From Cyanocohniella sp. LLY (GTDB lineage: Bacteria; Cyanobacteriota; Cyanobacteriia; Cyanobacteriales; Nostocaceae), in assembly GCA_022241785.1 (NCBI GenBank), contig JAKOMP010000005.1:1-64000 (forward strand): a stretch of 64,000 nt of DNA, given 5' to 3'. Shown here piece by piece: positions 7,573 to 16,251 of this stretch. Made by a program: the position numbers and the translations under genes. The notes under the pieces were generated by a model. That model ran no database searches and was not told the DNA's origin. It saw only the letters and a program-made list of their open reading frames with translations. The first letter of the stretch is position 1; each line of letters begins with the position of its first letter.

Positions 7573-8988
7573 TTAGCAATCGTAATAGAGATGAAACTCA
7601 TAGGGATGAGGACGCAACTGCAACTGCTTAATTTCGTTAGCTAGCTTGTAGTCAATCCAGTTTTCGATGAAGTCTTCTGAGAAAACGCCTGTTTCTGTCA
7701 AGAAAGCATGATCGTTTTCTAGTGCTTCCAATGCCAAATCCAGAGAACCCGGAGTTGAAGGAACCTTCGCCAGTTCTTCTGGAGAGAGTTCATAAATATT
7801 CTTATCTAAGGGTTCACCAGGATGGATTTTGTTCTTGATGCCATCGATACCAGCACAAAGCATAGCAGCGAATGCTAAGTAGGGGTTAGAAGTTGCATCA
7901 GGACAACGGAATTCCAATCGCTTGGCTTTGGGGTTATCGCCAGATAGAGGAATCCGCACAGAAGCAGAACGATTACCTTGAGAGTAAGCCAAGTTCACTG
8001 GTGCTTCATAACCAGGTACTAGACGTTTGTAAGAGTTAGTTGTGGGGTTGGTAATAGCCAAAAGTGCTGGTGCGTGCTTGAGGATACCACCAATGTAGTA
8101 AAGTCCCATTTCACTCAAACCAGCATACTTATCACCTGCAAATAAGGGTTTGCCATCTTTCCAGATGGACTGGTGACAGTGCATCCCAGAACCGTTATCG
8201 CCAAAAATGGGTTTTGGCATGAAGGTGACGGTTTTGCCATATTTCTTAGCAACGTTCTTGATGACATATTTGTAAGTCATCAGCCAGTCAGCTGCTTCAA
8301 TCAACTTACCAAAGCGGAAGCCTAGTTCGCACTGACCACCAGTAGCAACTTCGTGGTGTTGTTTTTCAATAGGTACGCCACAATCTGCCATTGTTAATAG
8401 CATCTCTGTACGGATATCTTGGAAGCTATCCGTTGGGGATACTGGGAAATAACCTTCTTTGAAGCGTGGTTTGTAACCCAAATTGGGGCTTTCTTTCTTA
8501 CCAGAATTCCAGCGACCTTCCACAGAGTCTACATGGTAGTAACCTTCGTGGGAATTTTGGTCAAAACGGACATCATCAAAGATAAAGAATTCAGCTTCAG
8601 GACCAAAGAAAGCTGTGTCACCAATGCCAGTAGAAACTAGGTAGTCTATTGCTTTTTGGGCAATCACACGGGGACAACGGCTGTACCATTCGCCCGTGCG
8701 GGGTTCTTTAATACTACAAACTATACTGAGCGTTGGCTCTTTCATGAAGGGGTCGATCCAAGCAGTGTTGGCATCGAGTACCATCATCATGTCTGATTCT
8801 TCGATGCCTTTCCAACCCCGAATGCTGGAACCGTCGAAGGCTACGCCATCAGAGAAGGAACTTTCATCGATTTGATTGTGGTACACGGTGAGGTGCTGCC
8901 AAGTACCAGGTGTATCGATGAATTTCAGATCAATCATCTGAATTTTTTGGTCTTGAATCATTTTCAAGACTTCTTGTGGGGTTGTCAT
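7573..8988 (-). CDS. glnA: Glutamine synthetase type I
   Basis: The 471-residue enzyme condenses glutamate and ammonium using ATP, the entry step of the GS-GOGAT cycle that assimilates ammonium, including that made by nitrogenase in heterocysts. The beta-grasp FDGSSI motif lies near residue 50, the [10 protein letters not shown] metal-binding strand near 130, [11 protein letters not shown] near 265, NRSASVRIP near 345 and the C-terminal RPHPYEF block near 465. Length is normal for dodecameric GSI. It is flanked by a consensus NtcA promoter upstream and a strong terminator downstream, and faces its inhibitor gene gifA. The arrangement glnA next to apcF and gifA matches Anabaena sp. PCC 7120 from memory. 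Confidence 0.97.
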   Translation of the reverse strand: MTTPQEVLKMIQDQKIQMIDLKFIDTPGTWQHLTVYHNQIDESSFSDGVAFDGSSIRGWKGIEESDMMMVLDANTAWIDPFMKEPTLSIVCSIKEPRTGEWYSRCPRVIAQKAIDYLVSTGIGDTAFFGPEAEFFIFDDVRFDQNSHEGYYHVDSVEGRWNSGKKESPNLGYKPRFKEGYFPVSPTDSFQDIRTEMLLTMADCGVPIEKQHHEVATGGQCELGFRFGKLIEAADWLMTYKYVIKNVAKKYGKTVTFMPKPIFGDNGSGMHCHQSIWKDGKPLFAGDKYAGLSEMGLYYIGGILKHAPALLAITNPTTNSYKRLVPGYEAPVNLAYSQGNRSASVRIPLSGDNPKAKRLEFRCPDATSNPYLAFAAMLCAGIDGIKNKIHPGEPLDKNIYELSPEELAKVPSTPGSLDLALEALENDHAFLTETGVFSEDFIENWIDYKLANEIKQLQLRPHPYEFHLYYDC

Positions 8989-9089
8989 TGTTACTCCTTC
9001 TCTACCAATTTCCTAACATAAAATCATAATCTTCCAAAGCATCCTAACCCAGATGATCTGAACCAAGTTGTTGATGACACACCTGAAAT

Positions 9090-9132
9090 ATCATAAATCC
9101 TAGACATTAGAGGATTTTGTAGTTTTTGTTAC
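9090..9132 (-). promoter_or_regulatory. NtcA-activated glnA promoter
   Basis: On the minus strand GTAACAAAAACTAC (9132-9119) is a perfect GTA-N8-TAC NtcA box. A TATGAT -10 hexamer (9095-9090) follows 23 bases later, close to the 22-base spacing of class II NtcA-activated promoters. The box closely resembles the one known before Anabaena glnA. It leaves a leader of about 95 bases. The remaining 9133-9350 stretch serves the divergent apcF gene. Confidence 0.85.
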
Positions 9133-9350
9133 AGCTTATCCGGTTTACAGGTTATATTAACCTTTTCCCTAACATCTGCACAAAACTTAAAGTTCATCTC
9201 ATTAGGGGACAACTTTGGCATAGAATCCTTAAATAGCGGATGAATTGTTTTTGTGCCGCATCTATTTTAAATGGCACAAAAATTTACGGGTGCATAAGTG
9301 CAGCCAAATTAATATCAAACCATAGATAGTAATGATTGGGAGAAGAAGGA

Positions 9351-9860
9351 ATGCGCGATGCAGTTACAAGCTTGATTAAGAATTATGACGTTGCTGGTCG
9401 GTATTTTGACCGGAATGCAATTGACAGCCTTAAATCTTATTTTGAAAGTGGTACAGCACGAGTAAAAGCAGCGGCGGCGATTAACTCAAATGCTGCCTCA
9501 TTGGTAAAACAGGCTGGTTCTAAGTTATTTGAAGAACAGCCAGAGTTGATTCGTCCAGGCGGAAATGCCTACACTACTCGTCGTTATGCCGCTTGTCTAC
9601 GAGATATGGACTATTACCTGCGCTATGCGACCTATGCGCTGGTTGCTGGCAATATGAATGTATTGGATGAGCGCGTACTGCAAGGGCTAAGAGAAACTTA
9701 CAATTCTTTAAGTGTACCCATTGGTCCCACTGTTTATGGTATCCAGATTCTTAAGGATTTGGTGAAGGCACAAGTAGCCGCGGATGGTGTGGCGGATACT
9801 GCCTTTGTTGATGAGCCGTTTGATTATATGACTCGTGAATTGAGCGAGAAAGATATTTAG
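9351..9860 (+). CDS. apcF: Allophycocyanin beta-18 subunit
   Basis: The 169-residue phycobiliprotein begins MRDAVTSLIKNYDVAGRYFD and is nearly identical from memory to Anabaena ApcF, the beta-18 subunit of the terminal-emitter trimers of the phycobilisome core. C82 in YAACLRDMDYYLRYAT is the phycocyanobilin attachment cysteine, and N72 in GGNAYTT is the normally methylated asparagine. I place the start at ATG 9351; a five-codon extension to a TTG at 9336 overlaps the GGGAGAAGAAGGA ribosome site. The gene is divergent from glnA and monocistronic, ending in two hairpins. It helps pass energy from the core toward photosystem II with ApcE and ApcD. Confidence 0.95.
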   Translation: MRDAVTSLIKNYDVAGRYFDRNAIDSLKSYFESGTARVKAAAAINSNAASLVKQAGSKLFEEQPELIRPGGNAYTTRRYAACLRDMDYYLRYATYALVAGNMNVLDERVLQGLRETYNSLSVPIGPTVYGIQILKDLVKAQVAADGVADTAFVDEPFDYMTRELSEKDI

Positions 9861-9865
9861 GACGC

Positions 9866-9942
9866 TTTGGGCAGGCAAGATGTCTGCCCCAAATATCGTA
9901 AATAGCGATCGCACGTTGGTTTTATGGGGCGATCGCTTTTTT
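9866..9942 (+). terminator. Double hairpin after apcF, second built from two HIP1 sites
   Basis: The first stem pairs TTTGGGCAG (9866-9874) with CTGCCCCAAA (9884-9893). The second pairs AGCGATCGC (9904-9912) with GCGATCGCT (9929-9937), which runs into TTTTTT (9937-9942). Both arms of the second stem are HIP1 octamers GCGATCGC. Together they should stop apcF transcription before the xisHI pair. Confidence 0.8.
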
Positions 9943-10065
9943 ATGAACCCTACCAGGCGTTGAAAAGGGCTTTATTTAAGTTTTCGCCGCCAGATTGTAA
10001 CATCGCGCCTCTGTCAAATAACTTTGCTAGATTAAATTTGTGTTTTTGGAACTATCTTTTGACTA

Positions 10066-10485
10066 ATGCCAGCCAGAGACATCTACCACGCCGCAGTCAT
10101 TAAAGCACTTACAGCAGATGGTTGGACAATAACCAACGATCCCTTATACCTTGCATACGGGGGTAGAGAACTTTACGTAGATATTGGAGCATAAAGAGTT
10201 ACCATTGCTGCTGAGAGAGATAATCAAAAAATAGCTGTTGAAATCAAAAGTTTTCTGAGTCCTTCTCCCGTGAATGATCTCCAGGAAGCTGTAGGACAGT
10301 ATGAAGTTTATCGCAGTATGCTTAAAGAACTACAACCAAAACGCCAACTTTATTTAGCCGTTCCCAAGCGAGTTTATGAAGGTATATTTTCCGAACGCTT
10401 TGGTCAGCTAATTCTTCATAGTATAGGAATAAACCTAGTTGTCTTTGACGAGCAACTAGAAAGGATTATCAGATGGATAAGCTAG
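10066..10485 (+). pseudogene. xisH: XisH family protein with an in-frame nonsense codon
   Basis: Reading from ATG 10066 gives MPARDIYHAAVIKALTADGW, the typical XisH start, in one unbroken frame of 140 codons except for TAA at codon 43 (10192-10194). There the sequence reads DIGA-stop-RVTIAAERDNQKIAVEIKSF. A single G-to-T change from GAA would explain the stop, since XisH proteins usually have Glu there. The frame then continues to the normal C-terminus at 10485. XisH has a restriction-endonuclease-like fold with the EIKSF core and was found as one of the factors needed for excision of the Anabaena fdxN element. Internal initiation downstream of the stop (for example ATG 10270) would lack the catalytic strand. 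Confidence 0.85.
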
Positions 10486-10808
10486 CTCGGTATCGTGAAA
10501 TTATTCGTCAGTTGATATTTGACTATGCCAGTCACAAGCCTGCTAACGGTCAAATAGATACAGAAGCAGTCCTTGACTCGGAGCGAGATCACTACGAAGT
10601 GTTACATATCGGTTGGGATGGCGTGCGCCGCGTACATGGTTCGGTGGTACATATAGATATTATTAATGATAAAGTGTGGATTCAATATGATGGGACTTCT
10701 GTTCCAGTGGCAGAGGCATTATTAGAAGCAGGTATCTTGCGCGAAGATATTGTTTTGGGATTTCATCCTGCTGAACTACGGAAATACACTGATTTTGCTG
10801 TATCTTAA
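10473..10808 (+). CDS. xisI: XisI-like protein
   Basis: The 111-residue protein matches the XisI family: MDKLARYREIIRQLIFDYAS, then the DHYEVLHIGWDG core and the C-terminal IQYDG...GILREDIVLGFHP block. XisI and XisH accompany XisF in excision of the 55-kb fdxN element in Anabaena heterocysts, but most genomes have extra XisH/XisI pairs not near any such element. Here no recombinase is seen. The start overlaps the xisH frame by 13 bases, so translation was probably coupled. With xisH interrupted, this gene may be an orphan partner. Role in the cell is unknown. Confidence 0.9.
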   Translation: MDKLARYREIIRQLIFDYASHKPANGQIDTEAVLDSERDHYEVLHIGWDGVRRVHGSVVHIDIINDKVWIQYDGTSVPVAEALLEAGILREDIVLGFHPAELRKYTDFAVS

Positions 10809-10906
10809 TTATATTCAGTTGTGTATTCTCGAAGAAGAAAGAAGCAACAAGTTAGGGCGATGCTTGCGGTGGGCTGCGCTGAGTTGCGATCATCGCTCTC
10901 AACCGC

Positions 10907-11182
10907 TTATTTTGTTTTGTGGATGCGACCAGCCCCGAACCTACGGACATAGCGAGAGCCAACACGCACAAACCAGATTTGTGCATCTGGGTAGCGAGTT
11001 TCAAGACGCTTTGACGCATTAATTTTATCAGTATCGATTTCCCAGCCACCTGTCTCGATGTCGATTGCAACAATTTTGCCATAATTATTTGCTTCGACTT
11101 GTGGGCGCACTTGAGAGTCGTAGATTTCATTACCGCGACGAGCAAATTCTTCTTTGCTGTAACGAGGTTGTCGTAATGGCAT
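10907..11182 (-). CDS. Conserved hypothetical small cyanobacterial protein
   Basis: The 91-residue protein begins MPLRQPRYSKEEFARRGNEI and ends near WFVRVGSRYVRRFGAG. I recognise this pattern (RYSKEEFARRGNEIY, KIVAIDIETG, RYPDAQ, VRVG) as a widespread cyanobacterial family of about 80-90 residues, often next to small protease-like or toxin-like genes, but with no established function. It is basic and soluble. No partner lies beside it on the same strand: xisI converges from the left, and a DUF29-like gene runs away on the right. It may be an orphan half of a two-gene module. Confidence 0.65.
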   Translation of the reverse strand: MPLRQPRYSKEEFARRGNEIYDSQVRPQVEANNYGKIVAIDIETGGWEIDTDKINASKRLETRYPDAQIWFVRVGSRYVRRFGAGRIHKTK

Positions 11183-11372
11183 AATAAATCTTTCGTAGTT
11201 TTAGACCACTGGTTAGGAAAAAAAATCCTCTAGCGTTTATTGTAAGCTGGATAGTTGAATGAGACTGGCTAAGGAATGCGATCGCTCCTAGATGAAACGC
11301 ATTAGCTTATGTTATCTGAACTAGAGCTGCTATAAGCCACAATAGAAGTTGCCGATGTTTGAGGCGCTGATT

Positions 11373-11807
11373 ATGGAAGAATTATTAACTCTGAAAGACT
11401 TGCTTGTTAAGGGCGATGTTCAAGGAGCGTTGGTTATTGTTGAAGAATTAACAGAAATGAGTCGAAATGATATTATTAAAACGATTCGCAGTTATGCCGT
11501 GATTCTTCTGTTACATTTAATTAAACAAAAAGCCGAAAAACGCTCGACGCGCTCTTGGGATGTCCCTATTCGCAATTCAGTTCGGGAAATTCAGCGAGAA
11601 AATAAGCGCCGCAAAGCTGGAGGTTATTACCTTTCACCTGAAGAATTACGGGAAACTTTAGAGGAAGCTTATTTAAATGCCATTGATGAAGCTTCCTTGG
11701 AAGTAGCAGAAGGTCGTTATGAGCCGGATGAGTTAGAAAAGTTGGTAAACCGCAAAGAAATTATTAATTGTGGTCTAGATTTAATATTGCTAGGAGAGTC
11801 AAGTTAA
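11373..11807 (+). CDS. DUF29-like protein
   Basis: The frame encodes about 144 helical residues from ATG 11373 (MEELLTLKDLLVKGDVQGAL), preceded by GAGG at a good distance. An in-frame ATG at 11355 is an alternative start. Internal blocks RSYAVILLLHLIKQKAEKRS and SVREIQRENKRRKAGGYYL match from memory a large cyanobacterial family assigned to DUF29. These proteins are highly multiplied in Nostocales and have no proven role. The stop codon TAA is followed at once by the TTG start of tlyA, so the two are probably cotranscribed and translationally coupled. Confidence 0.7.
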   Translation: MEELLTLKDLLVKGDVQGALVIVEELTEMSRNDIIKTIRSYAVILLLHLIKQKAEKRSTRSWDVPIRNSVREIQRENKRRKAGGYYLSPEELRETLEEAYLNAIDEASLEVAEGRYEPDELEKLVNRKEIINCGLDLILLGESS

Positions 11808-12626
11808 TTGGCTAAACAGAGACTCGATACATTATTAGTAGAGTTAAATTTATGTACTTCTCGCGCCTTAGCACAGCGATTAATTCAGGCGGGAGAGGTG
11901 ACTGTCAATCAGCAGGTAATTGATAAAGCTGGGACGGAAGTTGATACTGCGGCTCAAATTAAAATTAAAGAGCGATCGCGCTTCGTTTCTCGCGGGGGTG
12001 AAAAACTCGCCAAAGCTTTAGAATTATTTACAATCCCTGTAACAGAACGGATTTGTTTAGATGGTGGTATTTCTACAGGTGGTTTTACCGATTGTCTTCT
12101 GCAAGCTGGAGCAACAAAAGTTTACGGAATTGATGTCGGTTATGGACAAGTTGATTGGGGTTTAAGAAATGATTCACGGGTGATTTTACGCGAACGCACC
12201 AATTTACGTAATCTCACACCCGATGAGTTGTATGGTGAGGGTGACCAGATACCTGATCTGGCGGTGGTGGATGTATCGTTTATATCCTTAACCAAGATTT
12301 TGCCTGCTGTATGGCGATTAACTCAATCTCCCAGGGATGCAGTATTGCTAGTCAAGCCACAATTTGAAGTGGGAAAATCCCGTGTAGGCAAAAAAGGCGT
12401 TGTCCGCGATCCTCATGACCAAGCTGATGCCATTTTCCAGGTATTGCAAGTAGCTCACGAGTTAGGATGGCAATACAACGGCTTAACTTGGTCGCCCATT
12501 ACTGGCCCGGCGGGGAATATCGAATATCTTCTCTGGTTAAGAATGGACAGTGCAACACCACCGCCTGATTTAGATACGATTAAGCAAGTGACACAATCAG
12601 CAATGTCTGAGTTACGAGATCATTAA
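11808..12626 (+). CDS. tlyA: TlyA family rRNA 2'-O-methyltransferase (hemolysin A-like)
   Basis: The 272-residue protein has an N-terminal S4 RNA-binding domain (about 1-60: QRLDTLLVELNLCTSRALAQ) and an FtsJ-type Rossmann methyltransferase domain. Hallmarks are SRGGEKLAKAL, the SAM loop DGGISTGGFTDCLLQAGA, VVDVSFISLTKILP and LVKPQFEVGK. TlyA enzymes methylate ribose 2'-O of cytidines in 16S and/or 23S rRNA. No ATG is available; TTG at 11808 follows directly after the DUF29-like stop, with AGGAGAG about ten bases upstream as ribosome site. Its stop overlaps the convergent CP12 gene by four bases. The hemolysin name is historical. Confidence 0.9.
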   Translation: MAKQRLDTLLVELNLCTSRALAQRLIQAGEVTVNQQVIDKAGTEVDTAAQIKIKERSRFVSRGGEKLAKALELFTIPVTERICLDGGISTGGFTDCLLQAGATKVYGIDVGYGQVDWGLRNDSRVILRERTNLRNLTPDELYGEGDQIPDLAVVDVSFISLTKILPAVWRLTQSPRDAVLLVKPQFEVGKSRVGKKGVVRDPHDQADAIFQVLQVAHELGWQYNGLTWSPITGPAGNIEYLLWLRMDSATPPPDLDTIKQVTQSAMSELRDH

Positions 12627-12892
12627 ACATCGTAGATGAGACATTCTATTGCTTCTGGATGAGTATCACAGTAGCTTTCTAAAGCAGTTTTGCGTTGTTT
12701 TGATTGCTTTTGATGAGCTTTTTCAGCTTGCAATTCTTCCACAATATCCCAAGCCACTGCACAGCCAGCCGAATTGTCACCGTCTACTTCGCAGGTTTGA
12801 CGAGCTTCTACGATGGCTTCTAAAATGGCTTCCTGAAGAGTTGTTTTCCCAGAGTTAACAGCGGCTTGAAGGACTTCTAGGGATGTTGTCAT
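12623..12892 (-). CDS. CP12 domain protein, Calvin-cycle regulator
   Basis: The 89-residue protein has both CP12 cysteine pairs: C34 and C44 flanking the N-terminal helix, and C75-x8-C84 at the C-terminus. The core AVAWDIVEELQAE and terminal CDTHPEAIEC match the family. CP12 is a disordered linker that, when oxidised in the dark, joins GAPDH and phosphoribulokinase into an inactive complex and so halts the Calvin cycle. The linker here (EKAHQKQSKQRKTALES) is ordinary, and there is no fused CBS domain. The AWD_VEELQAE core supports true CP12. The gene stands alone and meets tlyA tail to tail with a four-base overlap. Confidence 0.92.
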   Translation of the reverse strand: MTTSLEVLQAAVNSGKTTLQEAILEAIVEARQTCEVDGDNSAGCAVAWDIVEELQAEKAHQKQSKQRKTALESYCDTHPEAIECLIYDV

Positions 12893-13287
12893 GATATTTT
12901 CACCTTTGGTTGAGTGAGGTTTTTTTTAAGTGCTGATTGCTGAGTATTGAGTCCCTAGTCCCTAGCCTCTACAGGCAGTCTATGAGGACTACTACTTCCA
13001 GTTTAGTGAGACTTCTTGAAAGAGTCTGGTAGTGAACACCGACAAAAGAGGCAGGGGAGCAGGGGGCAGGGGGCAGGGGGCAGGGGGCAGGGGAGAAGAC
13101 GCCATTCATGCTTGGTTCCGTCAAAATTCAGGATGAAAGGCAAAATTTTCACCCTCATTTTTTATTGGGTCATTTTCCTAATTTTGCATCGGAAATTGGC
13201 AATTTGAACCCATTGTCAGCAGAATTTGATAGAAATTTTTGAATAGCAATAATTGAGCTAATATTTTTTAGTTTTTATTAGTTTTTA
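12893..13287. repeat. Intergenic region with GGGGGCA tandem tract
   Basis: Positions 13050-13095 contain about five tandem GGGGGCA-type units preceded by a GGGGAGC unit. This is a simple repeat of the kind scattered between Nostoc genes. Similar tracts appear inside MITE D at 63774-63801 and, on the other strand, within the caspase-STAND gene near 50510. A frame at 13016-13207 only translates this tract. The remainder is AT-rich, without a recognisable gene. Confidence 0.65.
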
Positions 13288-14634
13288 TTAATACTTTGTG
13301 CCTAATTCTTGTTGTAAGCGATACAGAATTGTATTTTGGTCAACTTGAGAGAGGATTTCTTGAATTACTGTACTAGCTCCTAATTGTCCCCAAGTACAAC
13401 CTTTTTCTAGATATACTTGAGCCGCTTTACCTACTGTATATGCACCATAAGCGGCAATTCCCCCTTGAGCGATCGCAGTGCCAGCATAGGCAGTAATATT
13501 TGTAGGGTTATCACCACTAGTGAGAGCAGCGGTACTCTTACCGAAACCTAAAAACAAACTACTACCTAATTCCCCCAAAAGCAAGCCACCAGAACTCAAG
13601 AAAATCGTCTTTAAAATTTTACTGGCTTCATAACTAGTCATCGGCAAGCCATACAACCGTGCTAGAGAGCGAATTAAAGCTAAATCGGCAATGGTACCGG
13701 AGATCACATCTAAGACAGCGACAGGATTTAGCCCTACCGCTAAAGCTTTATATTTAGTAAATTTCCAAATAATCTCTTCGGCTTCCTTTTCGCGTAAGTT
13801 CATGGTTTTTTGAGCGATCGCCGCTTCTGCATCCCGTGCTTGAATCAGTGCATTTAACGCTAGAAGCGATCGCCCTTCTCGATTGAGAATCTGCAAAATT
13901 GTCTGTTTAAGTTCATCTACTTGGGGTTGTGGTGTCTCCCATTCATAGCTGACACGACCATCAGGCCACTCAACACGCACTTCCATTGGTGCTGGTTCCG
14001 CCGCCACCATGACAATTTCATCCGGTAATAAAGGCTGTGCTTGGGGATGTCCTGCACCCAGTTGTTGCAAGTTGTCATAAATTGCTGACCTATCTGTATC
14101 CGGATAAAGGTCTATCTTGTTAAATACCAAAATCAGTGGCTTTTGTGCCTGGCGCAACTCTAGTAATGCCCGATACTCAGTCCGAGTAATATCACCTGAT
14201 ACCACAAACAAAATTAAATCAGCCTGACGTGTGACATCTCGCGCCATGTCTGCCCGCGCTTCACCCGCAATTTCATCTAAACCAGGAGTATCAATTAATT
14301 CTACTAATACTTTACCACCTGGTTGCCATCTGACAGAACGTGGCCATTGAGTGACCCCATTGAGAGGCCCGGTTTGCAGAATTTTGTCTCCCAGTAAGGC
14401 ATTTAACACGGCTGACTTACCTCGACTCACCAAACCAAAGACAGCAATTCTGATGACATTTGAGTCTAGTTTATTGAGTGTGGAGTTCAAAGCATCTAAT
14501 TCTGGTTTTACCAAACCTGCCAATTCAGGGTTTGATGCAAACTGTCCTGACTTGCGGAGGTATCCATACCAAGACAAAGCTTGTCTAAGACTAGCACGGG
14601 CGCGGTTTAAATGACTTTCTTGCAGATTACGCAC
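13288..14634 (-). CDS. Era/dynamin-like GTPase with C-terminal DUF697-type membrane region
   Basis: The 448-residue protein has a complete GTPase domain: P-loop GLVSRGKS (67-74), G3 DTPG (115-118) and G4 NKID (172-175). The N-terminal 60 residues form a helical stalk. The last 170 residues hold hydrophobic, glycine-rich stretches (ALAVGLNPVAVLDVISGT, SSGGLLLGELGSSLFLG, IAQGGIAAYGAYTVG) like DUF697 proteins, which sit at membranes. Such cyanobacterial GTPases are thought to act in membrane remodelling or ion homeostasis, but no substrate process is established. Monocistronic; many HIP1 sites are in the coding sequence. Length is typical for the family. Confidence 0.8.
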   Translation of the reverse strand: MRNLQESHLNRARASLRQALSWYGYLRKSGQFASNPELAGLVKPELDALNSTLNKLDSNVIRIAVFGLVSRGKSAVLNALLGDKILQTGPLNGVTQWPRSVRWQPGGKVLVELIDTPGLDEIAGEARADMARDVTRQADLILFVVSGDITRTEYRALLELRQAQKPLILVFNKIDLYPDTDRSAIYDNLQQLGAGHPQAQPLLPDEIVMVAAEPAPMEVRVEWPDGRVSYEWETPQPQVDELKQTILQILNREGRSLLALNALIQARDAEAAIAQKTMNLREKEAEEIIWKFTKYKALAVGLNPVAVLDVISGTIADLALIRSLARLYGLPMTSYEASKILKTIFLSSGGLLLGELGSSLFLGFGKSTAALTSGDNPTNITAYAGTAIAQGGIAAYGAYTVGKAAQVYLEKGCTWGQLGASTVIQEILSQVDQNTILYRLQQELGTKY

Positions 14635-14771
14635 GGAATTGAGTTAATTCAAGGTTGGACAAACAACAGGCTATATATTCATTGTGATCTAATTTCTCAG
14701 CTATTAGGGTGTGTTTTCCAAGCCGCCAACATCCTCAAGGGTGGAGGATGGGATAAAAGCAATGACTAAAC

Positions 14772-15059
14772 TCAGAACAGAGGATCATGTTCATTATCCC
14801 AACACTTGTCTTCATCCCAACTTCTGCCAGTATGTTGACATTGATATTCTTCTTCTATCCAAGGAATTGATGTAGGATGGTGCGAGCCTTCGATTACATT
14901 GAATAAGGGGAATATTAAAGAGGGGAAACTCTTGAAGATCACAATTAATAGAGTGATCAAAAAACCGGATAAAATAACAACTCGGCTGTTACGGGGAAAT
15001 AGCTTTTCATAATTGTATGAGCCAATAGTTTTTAGTCGGGATTTTAAATTTAAAAACAT
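14772..15059 (-). CDS. Hypothetical single-pass membrane protein
   Basis: The 95-residue product has a basic N-terminus (about 27 residues), one strong transmembrane helix (VVILSGFLITLLIVIFKSF, about 27-45), and an acidic, cysteine-containing tail (C74 and C86, with WDEDKCWDNEHD near the end). The positive-inside pattern predicts the tail outside the cytoplasm. Two tail cysteines could form a disulfide. I do not recognise a family. It lies divergently from the phosphodiester glycosidase gene, with 195 bases between them. Confidence 0.5.
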   Translation of the reverse strand: MFLNLKSRLKTIGSYNYEKLFPRNSRVVILSGFLITLLIVIFKSFPSLIFPLFNVIEGSHHPTSIPWIEEEYQCQHTGRSWDEDKCWDNEHDPLF

Positions 15060-15254
15060 AAAGTTTTAACCTATGGATGAAATTTAAATCAGAATTCAGA
15101 CCATTGATATTGCAGTGAATTATGGAGAAAACTTATTTAAATTTCCAAGGTATCGACAAGAAGTTATTATACTTTTTACACATGGATAGTTAAATAAAGT
15201 TTTAATAAAAAATGAAGTAACCACTGTTCAGATGTAGAGAAGCGAGGAAAATCC

Positions 15255-16136
15255 GTGAAGAAATTTGGACTACTGGGTTTAATACTAATTAGTTGGGGAA
15301 TATGGTTTGGTTTACGTTCCTCAACACCCACCGGATCGTCAGTAGTAGCTAATACTACACCACGTCTACAAAAAAATATTCGCTACGAGCAACGCACTTT
15401 GCCTGAAAGCATAGTTCATATTTTATGGATACCCTCCAATAGCAAATTTTTCGTAACACCTGCTTTATCAACAACACTAAAGACTATAGAGGAATTTGCT
15501 GACAATCATCAAGCGATCGCCATCTTAAATGCTGGTTTTTTTGACCCGGCTAATCAAAAATCTACATCCTATGTTGTGCTTGCTGGCGAAATTGCTGCTG
15601 ACCCCAAACAAAACGAACGGCTGGTGAATAATCCCAACTTAAAGCCTTACCTCAGTCAAATTTTTAATCGCTCAGAATTTCGTCGCTATGAATGTGGACA
15701 AACTACTCGCTATGATATTGCCCTCCACAATGATGCCGCACCAGTAGGTTGTAAATTAATTGATGCTATGGGTGCGGGCCCAAGTTTATTACCAGAACTC
15801 ACATCTGTACAGGAAGGCTTTGTAGATCGTACCCAAGGAAGAGATGCAATAGGTAGTCAACAACCAAATGCCAGAACTGCCATAGGCATTACTAATGATG
15901 GCAGCATTGTTTTAGTCATGGTAGCGCAAAAACCGGCGATTTCTGCTTCTGGCATGTCCTTACCAAGACTGGCGGATTTTATGAAAACACTTGGCGCGCA
16001 AAAAGCCATGAATTTGGATGGAGGTAGTTCTTCTTCCTTGTATTACAATGGCAAAACTGTTTACGGGAGGATGAATGCGGAAGGAAATCCTGTGAAGCGT
16101 CCCGTTAAGTCAGTTTTACTAATTCAAGAAAATTAA
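15255..16136 (+). CDS. Phosphodiester glycosidase family protein (NAGPA-like)
   Basis: The 293-residue protein starts at GTG with GAGGA upstream and has an N-terminal signal anchor (GLLGLILISWGIWFGL). The body matches the DUF2233/NAGPA family: AILNAGFFDP, then DAMGAGPSLLP, NARTAIGI and the C-terminal NLDGGSSSSLYYNG block that holds the catalytic and metal residues in relatives of N-acetylglucosamine-1-phosphodiester alpha-N-acetylglucosaminidase. It should act in the periplasm or on the cell surface on glycan phosphodiesters; the real substrate is unknown. Cyanobacterial genomes usually have several copies. No operon partner. Confidence 0.8.
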   Translation: MKKFGLLGLILISWGIWFGLRSSTPTGSSVVANTTPRLQKNIRYEQRTLPESIVHILWIPSNSKFFVTPALSTTLKTIEEFADNHQAIAILNAGFFDPANQKSTSYVVLAGEIAADPKQNERLVNNPNLKPYLSQIFNRSEFRRYECGQTTRYDIALHNDAAPVGCKLIDAMGAGPSLLPELTSVQEGFVDRTQGRDAIGSQQPNARTAIGITNDGSIVLVMVAQKPAISASGMSLPRLADFMKTLGAQKAMNLDGGSSSSLYYNGKTVYGRMNAEGNPVKRPVKSVLLIQEN

Positions 16137-16137
16137 C

Positions 16138-16168
16138 AAAAAAGTAACCACAGATAGTATCTGTGGTT
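16138..16168 (-). terminator. Terminator between convergent genes
   Basis: AACCACAGATA (16146-16156) and TATCTGTGGTT (16158-16168) form a perfect 11-bp palindrome. On the minus strand it is followed by a run of Ts (16143-16138), so it fits best as terminator for the gene at 16252-16581. It may also slow plus-strand transcripts of the glycosidase gene. Confidence 0.65.
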
Positions 16169-16251
16169 TCATCTCCACAACATTTAGATTGTCTAACGAT
16201 GGCAAAATAGAAACGCCATTGCCTACGCCTCTATATTTGCAATGTAAGAAA

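Noticed and set aside
13050-13095. Possible CRISPR-like direct repeats
   Set aside because: Units are seven bases and contiguous, without unique spacers; a simple tandem repeat.
13016-13207. 63-codon ORF
   Set aside because: It translates a GGGGGCA tandem tract; no ribosome site or family features.
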